A stretch of DNA of 64,000 nucleotides from Gnetum montanum. Taxonomy: Eukaryota > Streptophyta > Gnetopsida > Gnetales > Gnetaceae. The DNA lies in the NCBI GenBank assembly GCA_015680685.1, contig MNCI01015802.1:858682-922681 (forward strand), in the 5' to 3' direction. A program made the translations under genes and the position numbers. The notes under the pieces were generated by a model. The model was not told the DNA's origin. It saw only the letters and a program-made list of their open reading frames with translations, and did not search any database. Of this stretch, positions 10,091 to 21,098 are shown piece by piece. Every line of letters starts with the position of its first letter. The first letter of the stretch is position 1.

Positions 10091-12239
10091 ACAGTTAATG
10101 GATCTTCAAATAGGAACATCACAATTATAGGATGGAGGTACTAAGGTATGTTACATATTATTTTTCTTTTCTCATAATAATGGTAGTGCTAATTTTTAAG
10201 AAATAATTCCTTAAGCTACTCAACTTTCTTTCCTTAAAAGAAAATGTTTTGATGTTTTAAATCAAATAGTTTGTATGGAAGCCCTTCTTTTATTTTGTAT
10301 TAGATGCTTTGGTAGCTAGACTTTTGTATGGCCTCAATTTTCATTTTCTAGTTTTTTAGAATTTTAGTTCTATCTCTAGTATGATCAACATTGTAATTAG
10401 TTTTTAATCTTTCAAATATATTATGCCACCATAGAACTAGGTTTTTCTTTCTTCAAAGAAAAAAAAAACCAATATGATAAAAAGACATGTGAAATAGATA
10501 TTTGGGATTTATTCCAATTATTCTTTTAATTTGTCTTGGAACCCATTTTTGGCCATGTGGGCTTATTCAATCTCTTGTGGAAACATGTGACCCAATCTTA
10601 AAAATTAGATTATTAAATTGTTATACTTAGAATTGTTTAATCTTGTATTTGTGCTTATAAATAACCAGCAAGGTTGACTCTCTTGACATCAATTGTGTAT
10701 CTCTCTCTCCATCTTTTATGCTCATGTTCATGCTTATGCATGGGAGCTTTCTTAAAGGTTTTTTAGATATGAACCTATTCTTACTTGATGAATCTTTTCT
10801 CTTGGTTGATCCTTCAAATTAGAGGAAATATTCTTTCTTCCATATGTTTTTCTTTATAGTTTAACCCTCTTTGGAGCTATCTTTCTATTATTCTTTGATG
10901 TTTATCTAATTCTTATTTTCTTGTTCCTTATCCTAATTTTCTTTTTTTCCATAATTTTTACTTTGAGTTTGACTTCATCTTTTTTCTATATCATATTCTC
11001 CAAATGATGGTCTTCTTAAATGTCAAGACCTATGTAGTGATAGATCTAATTGTTGTAAAAAAAAAAGGAGGTTATGAAATAATTTACACAAGTTTTTTGG
11101 CATGACATAGTAAGGATAGTGCTTTGATGGAAATGATAACTTATATCGATGATGATGAGAGGACATTTTCAGTGTGTATGGGTATGCTCCACATGTTCGG
11201 AAGCTAGGAAACAATATTTAGGTTATTGATATTGGATAGTTAGTCATGGTATAGTAGAATTCAAAGTTAGACCATTAATCTTAGTGCCATGTAGGAGTTG
11301 GATCATTAATCTTAGTGGCATGTAGCTAATATCAAATATCAAACTTAGATGATAATGGAGGCTAGGATATAGGGTAGCTATAGGGATAATACTAGCCATA
11401 ATGTAACACAACAATAAGTTAGTTAACATTCATGAGGATTTGCTAACCCAACATTTATACATATGTCATGCATGAAAGTTGGCCTAACTAAGAGAGGTAT
11501 TACACCAAATAGTCCTTGATGGCAAGTTAAGTTAGGATCAGTCTTATAGCTATTCCTAATATTTGATACTAGAAACTTGTGGCAGGATCACAAGTAAATG
11601 AATACCATGGATTAATGGTAGATTATTACATTAGTGGTAAGGCTAATGATTTTGATTAATGAATAAGTTAATAGTTATGCTTTTAATTAATGGTTTAGTT
11701 AATTGGTGATTTTCGTTGATTTTTACAATGTATTTTGTAACATAAGCATCATTTTCTACCTTGATTCAAGTGGCACCAAAATGGTTTCCTCTACTATGAA
11801 GGTGTTCTAACTATTCCTACATGTGTTTCATGTAGATTTTAGTTTAGAGGCTTGGATAGAGTTTTCTATAGATGATGCAAAATTTATATCAACACATATA
11901 ATAAAAGAATTAATGTCTAAGTAATATGTTGTGACTAACATATATTTATTTATGTATTTCATATTATTTTTTGGCCATTCAATGGATTTTTATTTTGCTC
12001 ATGAATATGAATTTCCATTAAATTTTGATGCTATGTTGTAAGGAGGCATAAGTAGGCATTAATGAGTTGATGTGAATTTTCAAGTGGTTTAAAAGTTATT
12101 ATGTTTCCTACTTAATTAATATTTTTATGTTGATTTATAAGTGTTAAATTTGCTTAAGTAGTTCTTAAGTAATTAAGTTTCCTATATTATATCTCATGGA
12201 AGTTTAAGTTTTAATTAATTTTTTAAGTATAAATTTTTA
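10091..12239. other. Unassigned AT-rich stretch, presumably decayed repeats
   Basis: No coding frame, RNA gene or recognisable domain found. A TATAAATA at about 10656 followed by TC-rich sequence resembles an LTR promoter, but no LTR ends could be placed. The right part (from about 11300) should hold the rest of element E's 3' LTR if it is as long as its 5' LTR, yet I could not align it with confidence. Confidence 0.4.
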
Positions 12240-12345
12240 AAATGTAACACATCACATCTATGATATCATATGAAAGTATATGATATTGAAACTATGATAT
12301 CATAGATGTGATATCCTTGTGACTAATTAGAAAACTCATCCTAAA
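12240..12345 (-). repeat. Element E 3' LTR, U3 start (decayed)
   Basis: Minus-strand sequence running from GTAACTTTAGGATGAGTTTT (before the LTR, like the same stretch in F at about 58080-58100) into a GATATC-rich segment at 12255-12312. That segment aligns base for base, with a gap of about 20 bp, to the array of E's 5' LTR at 43065-43118. The terminal TGATGA and G-tract are eroded and the rest of the LTR could not be delimited. Confidence 0.6.
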
Positions 12346-12349
12346 GTTA

Positions 12350-13018
12350 CTTCTATGATTAACTAACTAACTAATTGAATTGACTTGACTACCACAGTAC
12401 ATCATTTATTCAAGTAGATTACAAAATGATAAAAACATTTGGATGTTCATTAAAAACTTACTAGGTGTTTAAAAACTTTCTGCAAGAATAGGTTTTCATG
12501 TTATTTCTTGTGGTGATGGTTATTGATCTCCTTCTCATTGATCTCCTTTAGAAGGTATCCCTAATTCCTATAGTGTCTCTTGAATATGTTTTATTTAGTT
12601 ACCTCATTCTTATAGGTGCTAGTTATTATTTCATACCTTTACTACAATGCCCTGACCTTTGTCATGGAAAGATTCCCATTTTCAAGAGATAACCTCTTGA
12701 TGTTAGCATCTACCTTGACAAATTATTCACAAAGATGACTTAAAATCATTTTCCAACTATTTTTTTCTTTGGCTACTTATCTCAATGATTAGTTTTCTTC
12801 TATTAAACCCTTATTTCATTCTTCCAACATCAAGATGATCTTCCAATGTCTATATATTTTCACTTCAGCTCTAGATGCATCCCATATGTCTTTCTTTCTT
12901 TCAACTTCTAGTTGATGTTGCTTGATTCTCAAATAATTAATTTTCTCTATGATAAAGTTACTAAGAAATTCTAGATCAACAAACTTAGTTGGGTATTGTA
13001 ATAGAGCATGAAGTTAGG
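12350..13018 (-). pseudogene. Element E accessory ORF, C-terminal coiled-coil part
   Basis: Minus-strand translation of about 12680-12910 gives KEKDIWDASRAEVK, then WKMILSHLCE, FVKVDANIKRLSLENGNLSM and KVRAL, co-linear with element F (EKEKAIWDASAAQA, FIQVNQDMNRLARENQTLSM, EVRTI). Heptad-like coiled-coil composition. Ends at 13018 with TTAGG, the left target-site copy of element B, and resumes at 24869. Confidence 0.7.
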
Positions 13019-13861
13019 TGATGAATCATGTTTTTCCAAGCCCTGATATCGGATCCTCAATATCGGGTACGCGATATCATAGCCTGGATAATGATATTGT
13101 GGGTCCTATGTAAGCATATAAATGCCACATTCAGGTGCATAGGAAAGGGAGAGTTAGTCAATATTAGAGTAGGATCTTTTTGTCAGTTTTCAATCCATTT
13201 CAATTCTTTTGGTAGTGCATGCCTGCAGTGTGATGATTGTAATTGTATGGAACCTTTATTCAAGTGTGACGTACTTGGACATACACATGATCGACAATAA
13301 AGATTGAGATTACTCCATCATTGTAGCATTCACTTAGTTTTAATTGTTTAATTGTTATTGTTATTTATCGTTTTCTTAATTAATATTTCTTTACCATCAT
13401 TTACTATTCCTGTTGTTAAATGCATAATGAGTATGACTTAATCATGAACATTGAAGTGTGACTACTTGGTAACCCAGTAGCATATTTAGGAGTGCTTAAG
13501 TAATGTGATCTTGATAATCCTAGAAGTAGTACATGAGGTCCAAGATGTGTATGGATGACTAAGGATGGATGCTCATCGCACTCATGCTAGCTATACTTTA
13601 TTTCCTATTGCTTCTTAGTCTAATCAAGATTATTTTCCATTGTCTCCAAGAGTAGCCTAGTGATAGAAATCATATCATACACCTCACTCTATACTAAACC
13701 ATACATGATAAGTAAATACTAGCCAGGTGGGAAGACAGTGAACTGCTATCAACGTGTAACTATCTAGATATCACAACTAGTCTATTTGCAGAGTTTGACC
13801 GGATCGTGCGTACACGCTCGTATTCATATGGTTGAGTGTAGGGGTACCTGGCCACTCATCA
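13019..13861 (+). repeat. Element B 5' LTR (843 bp)
   Basis: TGATGA at 13019, TCATCA ending at 13861. GATATC sites at 13045 and 13073 with degenerate sites between and after (to about 13100), TATAAAT at 13117-13123. Nearly identical in layout to 24012-24868; the shared end is GTAGGGGTACC followed by TCATCA. The body holds repeated TTGGTAAYCC-type motifs found across the family. Confidence 0.92.
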
Positions 13862-13862
13862 T

Positions 13863-13880
13863 TGGCACCATTGCTAGGGA
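13863..13880 (+). other. Element B primer-binding site (tRNA-Asp-like)
   Basis: TGGCACCATTGCTAGGGA lies one base after the LTR. The complement of plant tRNA-Asp 3' end is TGGCGCCGTTGCCGGGGA (family knowledge); the differences here are CpG-type transitions plus one at CC. The same site is less decayed in F. Confidence 0.8.
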
Positions 13881-13992
13881 CGATGCTGGTCATTTAGATT
13901 AGTTACATCATCCAAGATTGTTGTAACGAAGCCTTGACAATATACCTTTTAGAAAGAAAGTAATTGCAAATAAGCGACACACAATTCATCAC

Positions 13993-14572
13993 AATGTCTC
14001 TCTCATAAGACTATGACAACACAACAACTAGTAAGGTAATTCATTGGAGAACCAACGAATTGTATGATGATGAAGACGAAGTTTGGAGTACTCAATCTTA
14101 TGCAGGGATCTACTATGCACATAAACAAAGACAACATCATCCCAACTCACAAACTCATAACCTACCTAGTGATGATGAACCCTTGCTGGCCACTAAGAGC
14201 CTAATGCATATACAAGAGGCTATTCGAATATCCTACAAGTATCGAAAGGAAAGCCATCTACCCAGGCTTGATTTAAACAACTTTCCCAAGTCTTTAGGAG
14301 GCTATGATTTAGATCCATAACATCATTTACAAGCCTTCCATGATGCCTGTGTATGGAACAATATTGATAATGGGTGGCAAAAACTTAAGCTCTTTTCTAT
14401 GACTCTTGTTGGCCATGATACAGGTCCTTAAGACCAAAATCAATTCGACTTTGGCTGACAATGGTAGAACTCTTTAATGAAAGATATCAAACCTATGCAA
14501 GAGTGTTAGCCTTGAGGAGACAAATCCAAGAATGGAAACAGGGGCAACATGACCCCTTGGACATGGCCTTAG
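13993..14572 (+). pseudogene. Element B gag, first part
   Basis: Starts at an ATG (MSLS, like MPLLQDYDN in F and MPLLQDNNN in C) and continues HWRTNELYDDEDEVW, an acidic, His/Gln-rich leader, then LPRLDLNNFPKSLGGYDLDP, the start of the retrotransposon gag domain. A stop follows at about 14318, and the sequence WNNIDNGWQKLKLF and NSLMKDIKP-like frames follow with a frameshift. Cut at CTTAG (14568-14572), the target-site duplication of the solo LTR; resumes at 17609. Confidence 0.85.
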
Positions 14573-17500
14573 TGTTGGTGGCCGTTTGGGACACGACCGC
14601 CACCGAGTGTTCTCGAACAGGATTTAGGTGTCTGCTGGTCTCTGGCAACACCAAGGCCTAGATACCTCCAAATAAACTTAGTAGTTAATGTGAGTATGTG
14701 TGTGTGCTGTTGCGGCGTGTGGTTGTGAGAAATGGAACGATTGCGTTGTATGTAAACTACAAATGACTTACTTTAAAGAGATTCAGCCAACTTTGCCAAG
14801 TACTGTGAGTTGTTGAAAATTTCCTATTTTGTTTAACTGCCTAGTCTACGCGGTCCTTATAATACCTACTTGTAACAAATAAAATTTTGCAAAAACATTT
14901 GAGCACAACTCCGCAATCTACTCCTAATTTTCCCCAGAGAAAGAGATAGTTCCACAAGAAAACTAGAAATAGAGCAAGATTCGATGGAAATAAGCAGAAA
15001 AGAAAAGAAAGCAGATTTGTGTAGACCTCAAATATTTAAACAAGGTAAAATGACACGAGTAAACACTTCGCAATAAAGCTATCCCAAATTCAATATCTAC
15101 GAATTGTTCAAACTTCCAAGGCTCAAACAAGCAATATCTTCAAGACAATCCTACTATGCTACCAAAAATTGCTGCGTAAACTACCACGTACGAGACTCCA
15201 TTTTGACTAGATAATAGATGTCAACGATTGCATTCAAACAGAACCTTTAAAAGACTTGACAATTTCTGATTGAAATACCACGGGAATTCACTTTAAAGAT
15301 AAAAAGAAGCTATTCTGGTCCCATCAAAATACCAAAGATTTTCTGAACCCTCTCGACTACTGAATTGTTCAACGGCGTGACTACAAACAGAGGCTCTCTT
15401 ACAACAATCCCAATAGCAGTTCCCACACGTTGCACAATAACGAAATTTACTACTAAAATGCTCTTAAGGCTTTTAAACACAAGCGCTTCTATGGCAAAAT
15501 TTTAATAGAAATTTCTATCGGGCAACAAGAACAATAAGAGCAATCTAAAAATCCCAAAATTACTTGCCAAGGATGATACTATCTAAACCACTAGCTAAAA
15601 AATTTTAAAAAAAAAACAAAAAATGAAATGCATAACTCACAGGACCATGACAAAGAGGCTGAAATCTTTACTCTAGCAAGCCATCTTGCAAGCAATCGTT
15701 CACAATTTCTTTACAAAATGCTCTTCTCCCAAGACTCAAAGTGTCTCCAAGTGAGAGCCGAAGTGATCCCAATGTCTTCTTAAAAGTGTGATGTATGAGA
15801 CCCCAATGTGATGATGATATCCCCCTTGACCCCTGAAGCCTTTTTATAGGATTCAAAGGTAGTTACATATGCAAAAATATCTTACCTAACTTCTCTCCCA
15901 AGTGACTTGCCCAACAAGTTAGGGAGTATTTAACTTAGGAAGTTAGGAAGTTAGGAAATGCATAAATATTGCCTTTGAAAATAATTCCAATAATTTCACA
16001 TAATTGTTCACAAGTATATCTTTAATAATCTTTCCTTTTTACTTGTTGTAAAATTTGAAGAATGCTTATGGAGCTCTTAATGTTTTAATAAACAAGGTGA
16101 TAATATAATATCTACCTTGGCATAAATATTGCTGGAACCTTATTCTTAAATATTTTATGTACACTTGTACTTGAGTGAAAATGACTAAAAAAAATCAAAT
16201 TTGAAACNGCACTTGTACTTGAGTGAAAATGACTAAAAAAAATCAAATTTGAAACTTCAAGCCCGAATGCTAAGGCACCAGGCCTGGAACTGTTATCAAA
16301 CACTTTTGAAATATCCCGCTCCTGCCTGGAATCGTTAGCAACCACCACCGTGGGAGAAGGCTCGACCGTTGCATCCGGCATCGTATGTTTGGTTGCTGGA
16401 GAAAGATCTGGAAGTGGAAGTGATTCATTGGACGTGTGGCCCTGGTCATAGGGTTTCGGTTGCCTGGAACTGTTTTATTTCTCCCCAAATCCACTTAGGG
16501 CTTTCTGTGTTTTCATGTTCCTGCAAATCGTTTTTAAAATTCCTGCCATTGATTTCAGGGTTAAGGGCAAATGTATCGTAGATCCAAGTATCAGAGAATA
16601 CGGCATCAGGTAAGGTAGGTTAGGAACGGCCCTGGAACTGCCCAAAAATATTTTATGTAGGGTGCACAACGTGGTTCCGTGACTTCTTCAGCACCTCCTG
16701 CTATTGCGGTAAAGCTTTCTTTTCGTTCTTATTATCGCGTTTCATCCAAAAATTGTTCTCTGTTGAGCCGTGTTTGTTCCTAAAAATCATTTTATGCTTC
16801 ACTGCTGTCTTCCTTGTCCTCCGCCCACGCGCTGTGGAGCAAGGCCCTGGTGTTGACTCGCGCGGCGCAAAAACCAGTAGGATTTGGTTACCCTACTCGC
16901 ACGGAGGTCTTTGTGTTTCTGTTTACAGAGGCGGCCAACACTGCTTATGGTTTGCCATTTTTTCGGACCTCCATAGACCCAAAAAAAATGAAATGTTGAT
17001 GTCTGCTTCTCTCTCTTTTTCTTTTTTGGAAACAACTTCTCTGAGTTACGCGGCGCGGCGCTTAGCAACAGAATGAACCTTCATCCGGTGCAGATCATAA
17101 TCAGAGGGCTCAGCACTAGGAACAGATCTCAGGCTCGCGGTTCTCTGGGAATTTTGATTTTCTGGAACGCGATGAATTTTGATTTTTGTATGTATTATTT
17201 TTTTTGGAAATAGGAACAGTTTATGTTACCTTCAAAAATTTAAATGATAAATTTATAATCCGAAAGTAAGGTGGAACAAAGACTCTGGAATCCTTTCCAT
17301 CAAAATATGAATTGCAATATTTCTGTCCTGCTAAATTTGTGTTGCTGCAGAGGTTGCTTTCCGGAATAAAATGGATACAACACAAATTTTACTTAAGATG
17401 CCCTCTGATTTGTTATATCTTTATATCATATAAATGGTAAATTGGGCTTCTTCCATAATCCCACTATGCATAGGAACACATTTTTTTTTAAAAAAAATGC

Positions 17501-17608
17501 TACTTATTCTTTTTCCTCTCAAACCCAAATTTTAGCCACTTCTCTAAGAACTTTTAACCAATTTAACCTTACTAGCCTACTCCATTAAATGACCAAAATG
17601 TGCCAACA
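14573..17608 (-). mobile_element. Solo LTR of another LTR retrotransposon, inserted in element B gag
   Basis: Bounded by TGTTGG (14573) and CCAACA (17603-17608), with CTTAG duplicated on both sides (14568-14572, 17609-17613). No internal coding region and no second LTR, so a solo LTR of 3036 bp is the simplest reading. Orientation is inferred: on the minus strand CCTATAAAAAGG near 15850 is a good TATA box, giving a U3 of about 1.75 kb (17608-15855) and R-U5 of about 1.27 kb. The segment 16260-17110 is richer in G+C than its surroundings. Short ORFs inside have no recognisable domain. Confidence 0.85.
16161..16254. other. Assembly join with duplicated flank around N at 16207
   Basis: About 46 bp ending GAAAC left of the N are repeated immediately right of it (both start GCACTTGTACTTGAGTG or nearly so, and end CAAATTTGAAAC). 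As at 3336, this looks like two overlapping contig ends placed side by side. Confidence 0.8.
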
Positions 17609-19068
17609 CTTAGAAAGATACTATTCATTGTTAAGCAATTTCCCAGGCCATGGGTCCTTTGAGGAAAGGCTAATGTACCACATCATGGATGGGCTCCGTA
17701 ATGAAACAAGGGAAACCCTAAAGATGTATGCTCGAGATCAACTATATGAGCTAAAAACCCACAAATTCCAATAGCTTATTAAGTGAGTAGCAAAAGAAGA
17801 AGGAGAAATAGCTAAATGGGAGAATTTTGAAGGCTCTCAATAGGACCAAGATCTCAAAATAGCAAAGCTCCATGATCATGAAAAGGAGAAATCAACTCAC
17901 CTCAAGGAGGTGGAATCATCTTTGCCAATACTACAATCACTAGACGAGATTGAGGTAAAGATGAATAAGATGATGGACTAGGTACATGAAAAATGTGGAG
18001 AATATGCCAACATTATTAGAGGTAGAACCATGACGAACCAAGAAACAAGGTAGAACACCACTAGACAATCGGAAATAAGGGTTGAAGAAAATAAGGATAA
18101 GAACTCAGCTGCAAATCACCCATATCAATCTGAAATTTTCCTGTATGATCATCCCAAAGGTGAATGACCAATCTTGTCACATTTACATGAGCATTGGGGA
18201 GGAATGTTACATCTAGAGTTTGTACAAAAATACCATGTTCAATCACAGTGGCCAAAATCCCAATCGTGGGAGAGGCCACCCTCAAATTGGTCATACCCTT
18301 CATACTATCCGAACCCAAGCACTTATCAAGTTCAACATTTTGTTTTCTCAATTGGATCAACATCCCCTATCTCACCACATCATTATCATTCTCCTAAGTA
18401 CTATCAACCCATGTCCTTTCCCACAAGATCACCACCTCATGTTCCTTACACTTCTCCTAGCCCTTAATATTCTCACCCTTCACCTCCTTCTACATCGCCA
18501 CGAGTTGTGTCAGAAGGTTTTGTACCATAGCACCAACCCATGAACATTACTTGTGCTGCTACAGTCAACAGTAGTGGAAGTCCTCCACAATGTTGAAAGC
18601 ATCCTTTCTTTAGGCATGACCAAAGAAAGAGATAGCATGCTTTTGAAACCACTACATCCTCCAACCCAGCATAAGTTCAACGTTATGATACATCTGCCTC
18701 CTCGAACATAACGCCTTATGTTACCTTATCAGGGCCACCAATCAATACTCCAACTACCATGCAGCCTAATGAATATAACTACATCAAGAGACGCATCGAT
18801 TCTTGCATACCATCTTATGGTCACGGGTGCCATAGTGGGTAAACTCTTTATTGATTAACCACATCTTATAGCTTGCCCCACTATGTCAACTTTAATCAAG
18901 TGTGTGAACCCCAATTTGGGTACATTGCAACCACCACATGAAAAGACACCCAATGGTTTGGATATGACTAGGTCCCAATATTTCCAAAATGCATGGATTC
19001 CAAATCTTCCATTTATTAATTCTTGCCATGATCAAAAGTTTAGTGATGGGGGATACCCTCCATTCTAA
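17609..19068 (+). pseudogene. Element B gag, second part with zinc-knuckle-like motif and Pro-rich tail
   Basis: Resumes with the gag domain: ERYYSLLSNFPGHGSFEER, YHIMDGLRNETRETLKMYARDQL, then a linker to a variant knuckle C-N-I-C-L-Y-D-H-P-K-G-E in which the final cysteine is lost. A Pro/Ser/His/Tyr-rich tail follows (18290-18480) and the end resembles INSCHDQKFSDGGYPPF, shared with C (27610-27668). Stops are scattered. The knuckle spacing is CX2CX3HX4C in C and D, one residue shorter than the usual CCHC. Confidence 0.85.
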
Positions 19069-20523
19069 CAAACAGAATTAATAAATGTTTTTTTTCATTT
19101 CTTCAATTTTACAATTTTTTTTGTTTTTTTTTCTAGTTTTTCATCTTTCCATTTGTTGTTTTATCTTTTTATTTATTGTTTTATCTTTTTGTGGGTAATC
19201 TCATCTATTAATAAAACACTCATGTGACTCATTGGTTGAGGTGTTGTTCTATGCTATCAAGTCTTAGGTGACTAATTATTTGAATAATGAGCTTACCACA
19301 TCCACCCAACCATTCTATTAATAAGAGGTACTACTTTGGGTATGATGATATTCTCATCATCATGAAGACTTAAAGGTAATTTTGTGTTCATTATGCCCAA
19401 AGCAAAAAATGATGGACTAAGAGGGAAAGGCTAGGGTGTGACATTAAGGGAACTTGTGGATTCTCTTTGGTGACATCTGTAGGAGCTATCATGTGGCCTG
19501 GTTGTACTAAGATCCTTGTAGATGTAACAAAAAATGGGAGTAAGAGCAATAAAGGAACTCAATAAAGAAACACAATATAGTTCTAGGGGTCCCATTGGAA
19601 AGACATGCATCCATGCTTGAAGGTTGGTAGCTTCTCTAGTTCACTATTGGAAAGGACAAAGTGTCAAAGTAGCTAAGAAAAGAGAGAGAGAGAGAAGAAA
19701 AAGAAGAAAACAAAGAAAAACACAAAGAAAGACTAAGAAAAAAAATAAATGTATGTGCCGTAGAGAAATTCCAAATCACTCCTCCCTTGGACAATACGCC
19801 AAGTGATCGTATGCCTTGTTGTCATGGTGTTCTTCTGGTTGTCCATCAATGGATGAAACAATGTGATGTCATTGATTGGAGGAATGGACTTGGTCTTGAT
19901 TTTGGAGTGACAGGCTAATGACACATTAATCATGCACTACACTCAGGATTCATTGTGCCTTGGGTCAGTTACCTTATATCCTGATCTCTACGATCCCTTC
20001 TATAGTCTCCTCATCTTGATGTTCATGTATTTGTGACCTGTGTCTTATGTAGCATTGAGCTCATACCTCATCACATGGTATCTACATGTGTGTGTTTTGT
20101 GGAACTGGTGTGGATTACATTTAACCCTTTTAGTGCCTATGGACATTTTTAGGTGTGGTTATGCAAGGGCATGATAGGTAGGAACTTACTTTGGGGAGGA
20201 TCCACTTGCGTAACTTTTGTAATTTGCACTCATTGCACATCATCATCACATCATTTTACATCCTCCGAATACTACATTGCTAACGTTAGTCTTTCCTTTA
20301 TCATCATTCGAATTCAAACTTTCTTGTGCACCATCACATGTCCTTTTTCCTCATCATATTCATGAATTTTATTGATAGATTCCACTTCATTACACTTTCA
20401 ATACCTTTAGGTCTCTTTGATGTTACCCTAGATCTTTCAATTCAACCTTAAATCCTTTATTTGTGGCCTTAGAAATTCGAAAATTCATCAATTTTTCTAA
20501 GTACCCTATTTTAGAAGGGCCAC
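19069..20523 (+). other. Element B non-coding region after gag
   Basis: Replaces pol. T-rich start (19085-19190), an A/G-rich tract at about 19674-19749, and the conserved block ACTTTGGGGAGGATCCACTT at 20188-20207. Co-linear with element C 27671-29000 and, more loosely, with the post-pol regions of A, Z and D. No coding frame supported. Confidence 0.65.
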
Positions 20524-20588
20524 GATATCGGGTTCAACATGATATCAGGTCTCCGCTATCGAGTACACAATATCATGTCTATAAATAG
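20524..20588 (+). promoter_or_regulatory. Internal promoter-like block in element B: phased GATATC sites plus TATA box
   Basis: GATATC at 20524 and 20541, then GCTATC at 20555 and AATATC at 20569, the last three exactly 14 bp apart, followed by TATAAATAG at 20580-20588. This is the LTR promoter layout, but 3.4 kb before the 3' LTR and about 510 bp upstream of the accessory ORF ATG. Flanking sequence aligns to element C near 29030-29100, where the array is absent. Could drive an accessory transcript without splicing; not tested. Confidence 0.6.
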
Positions 20589-21059
20589 TATATATATGGA
20601 TCCCCCATGCACATCAACATCATTCTTCATTGTTCATGTGAGGGGAGTTGTTGAAATTTTCTTCCATAAATCATCGAGAGTGCACACCCACCATTCAAAC
20701 ATCTATAACTTGCTCATTAATGCTCTGATTCTCATTCCACTCGAACCTGTTTAAACCTGGAGTGTTTAACTTAGTTGTGGGGGAAGGGTATGTTCCCATT
20801 TGCACATAGTTTTTTTGAAATTCACTGTTGCTCGAAGGATACCATAAGGGTAAGCAACTTTAAAATTTTTAGAAATGATTGCCAAATTAATTTTATCTCT
20901 TTACCTAGACCATAAAAATTATTTTTTGGAATCACCTAATCAAAATAGGGCCCAATATCAAAACTTTAGGGGAAATTTCATGAAAGTCTCTAACTCTGAA
21001 TCACACAAAGCAAGAAATGAATCTATTAAGGCAAGAAGTAAGGTATAAATCATATTATG

Positions 21060-21098
21060 TAAATAGCCTTGCTAATAGACAGTTCTGTGTGATTGCAG
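21060..21098 (+). other. Element B branch point and 3' splice site before the accessory ORF
   Basis: TGCTAATAG (about 21070) followed by GTGTGATTGCAG; the AG at 21097-21098 abuts the ATG at 21099. The arrangement recurs in A, C and D, and the site without the ATG in Z. A donor was not identified. Confidence 0.6.

Noticed and set aside
10640-10720. Copia-like solo LTR around TATAAATA at about 10656
   Set aside because: A TATA box and TC-rich leader are present, but no TG...CA ends with a target-site duplication could be placed.
16753-17076. 107-codon ORF in the GC-richer part of the solo LTR as a gene
   Set aside because: No recognisable domain, overlapping ORFs in other frames of similar length, and it lies inside a solo LTR.
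18061-18363. 100-codon minus-strand ORF
   Set aside because: It is the complement of element B gag.
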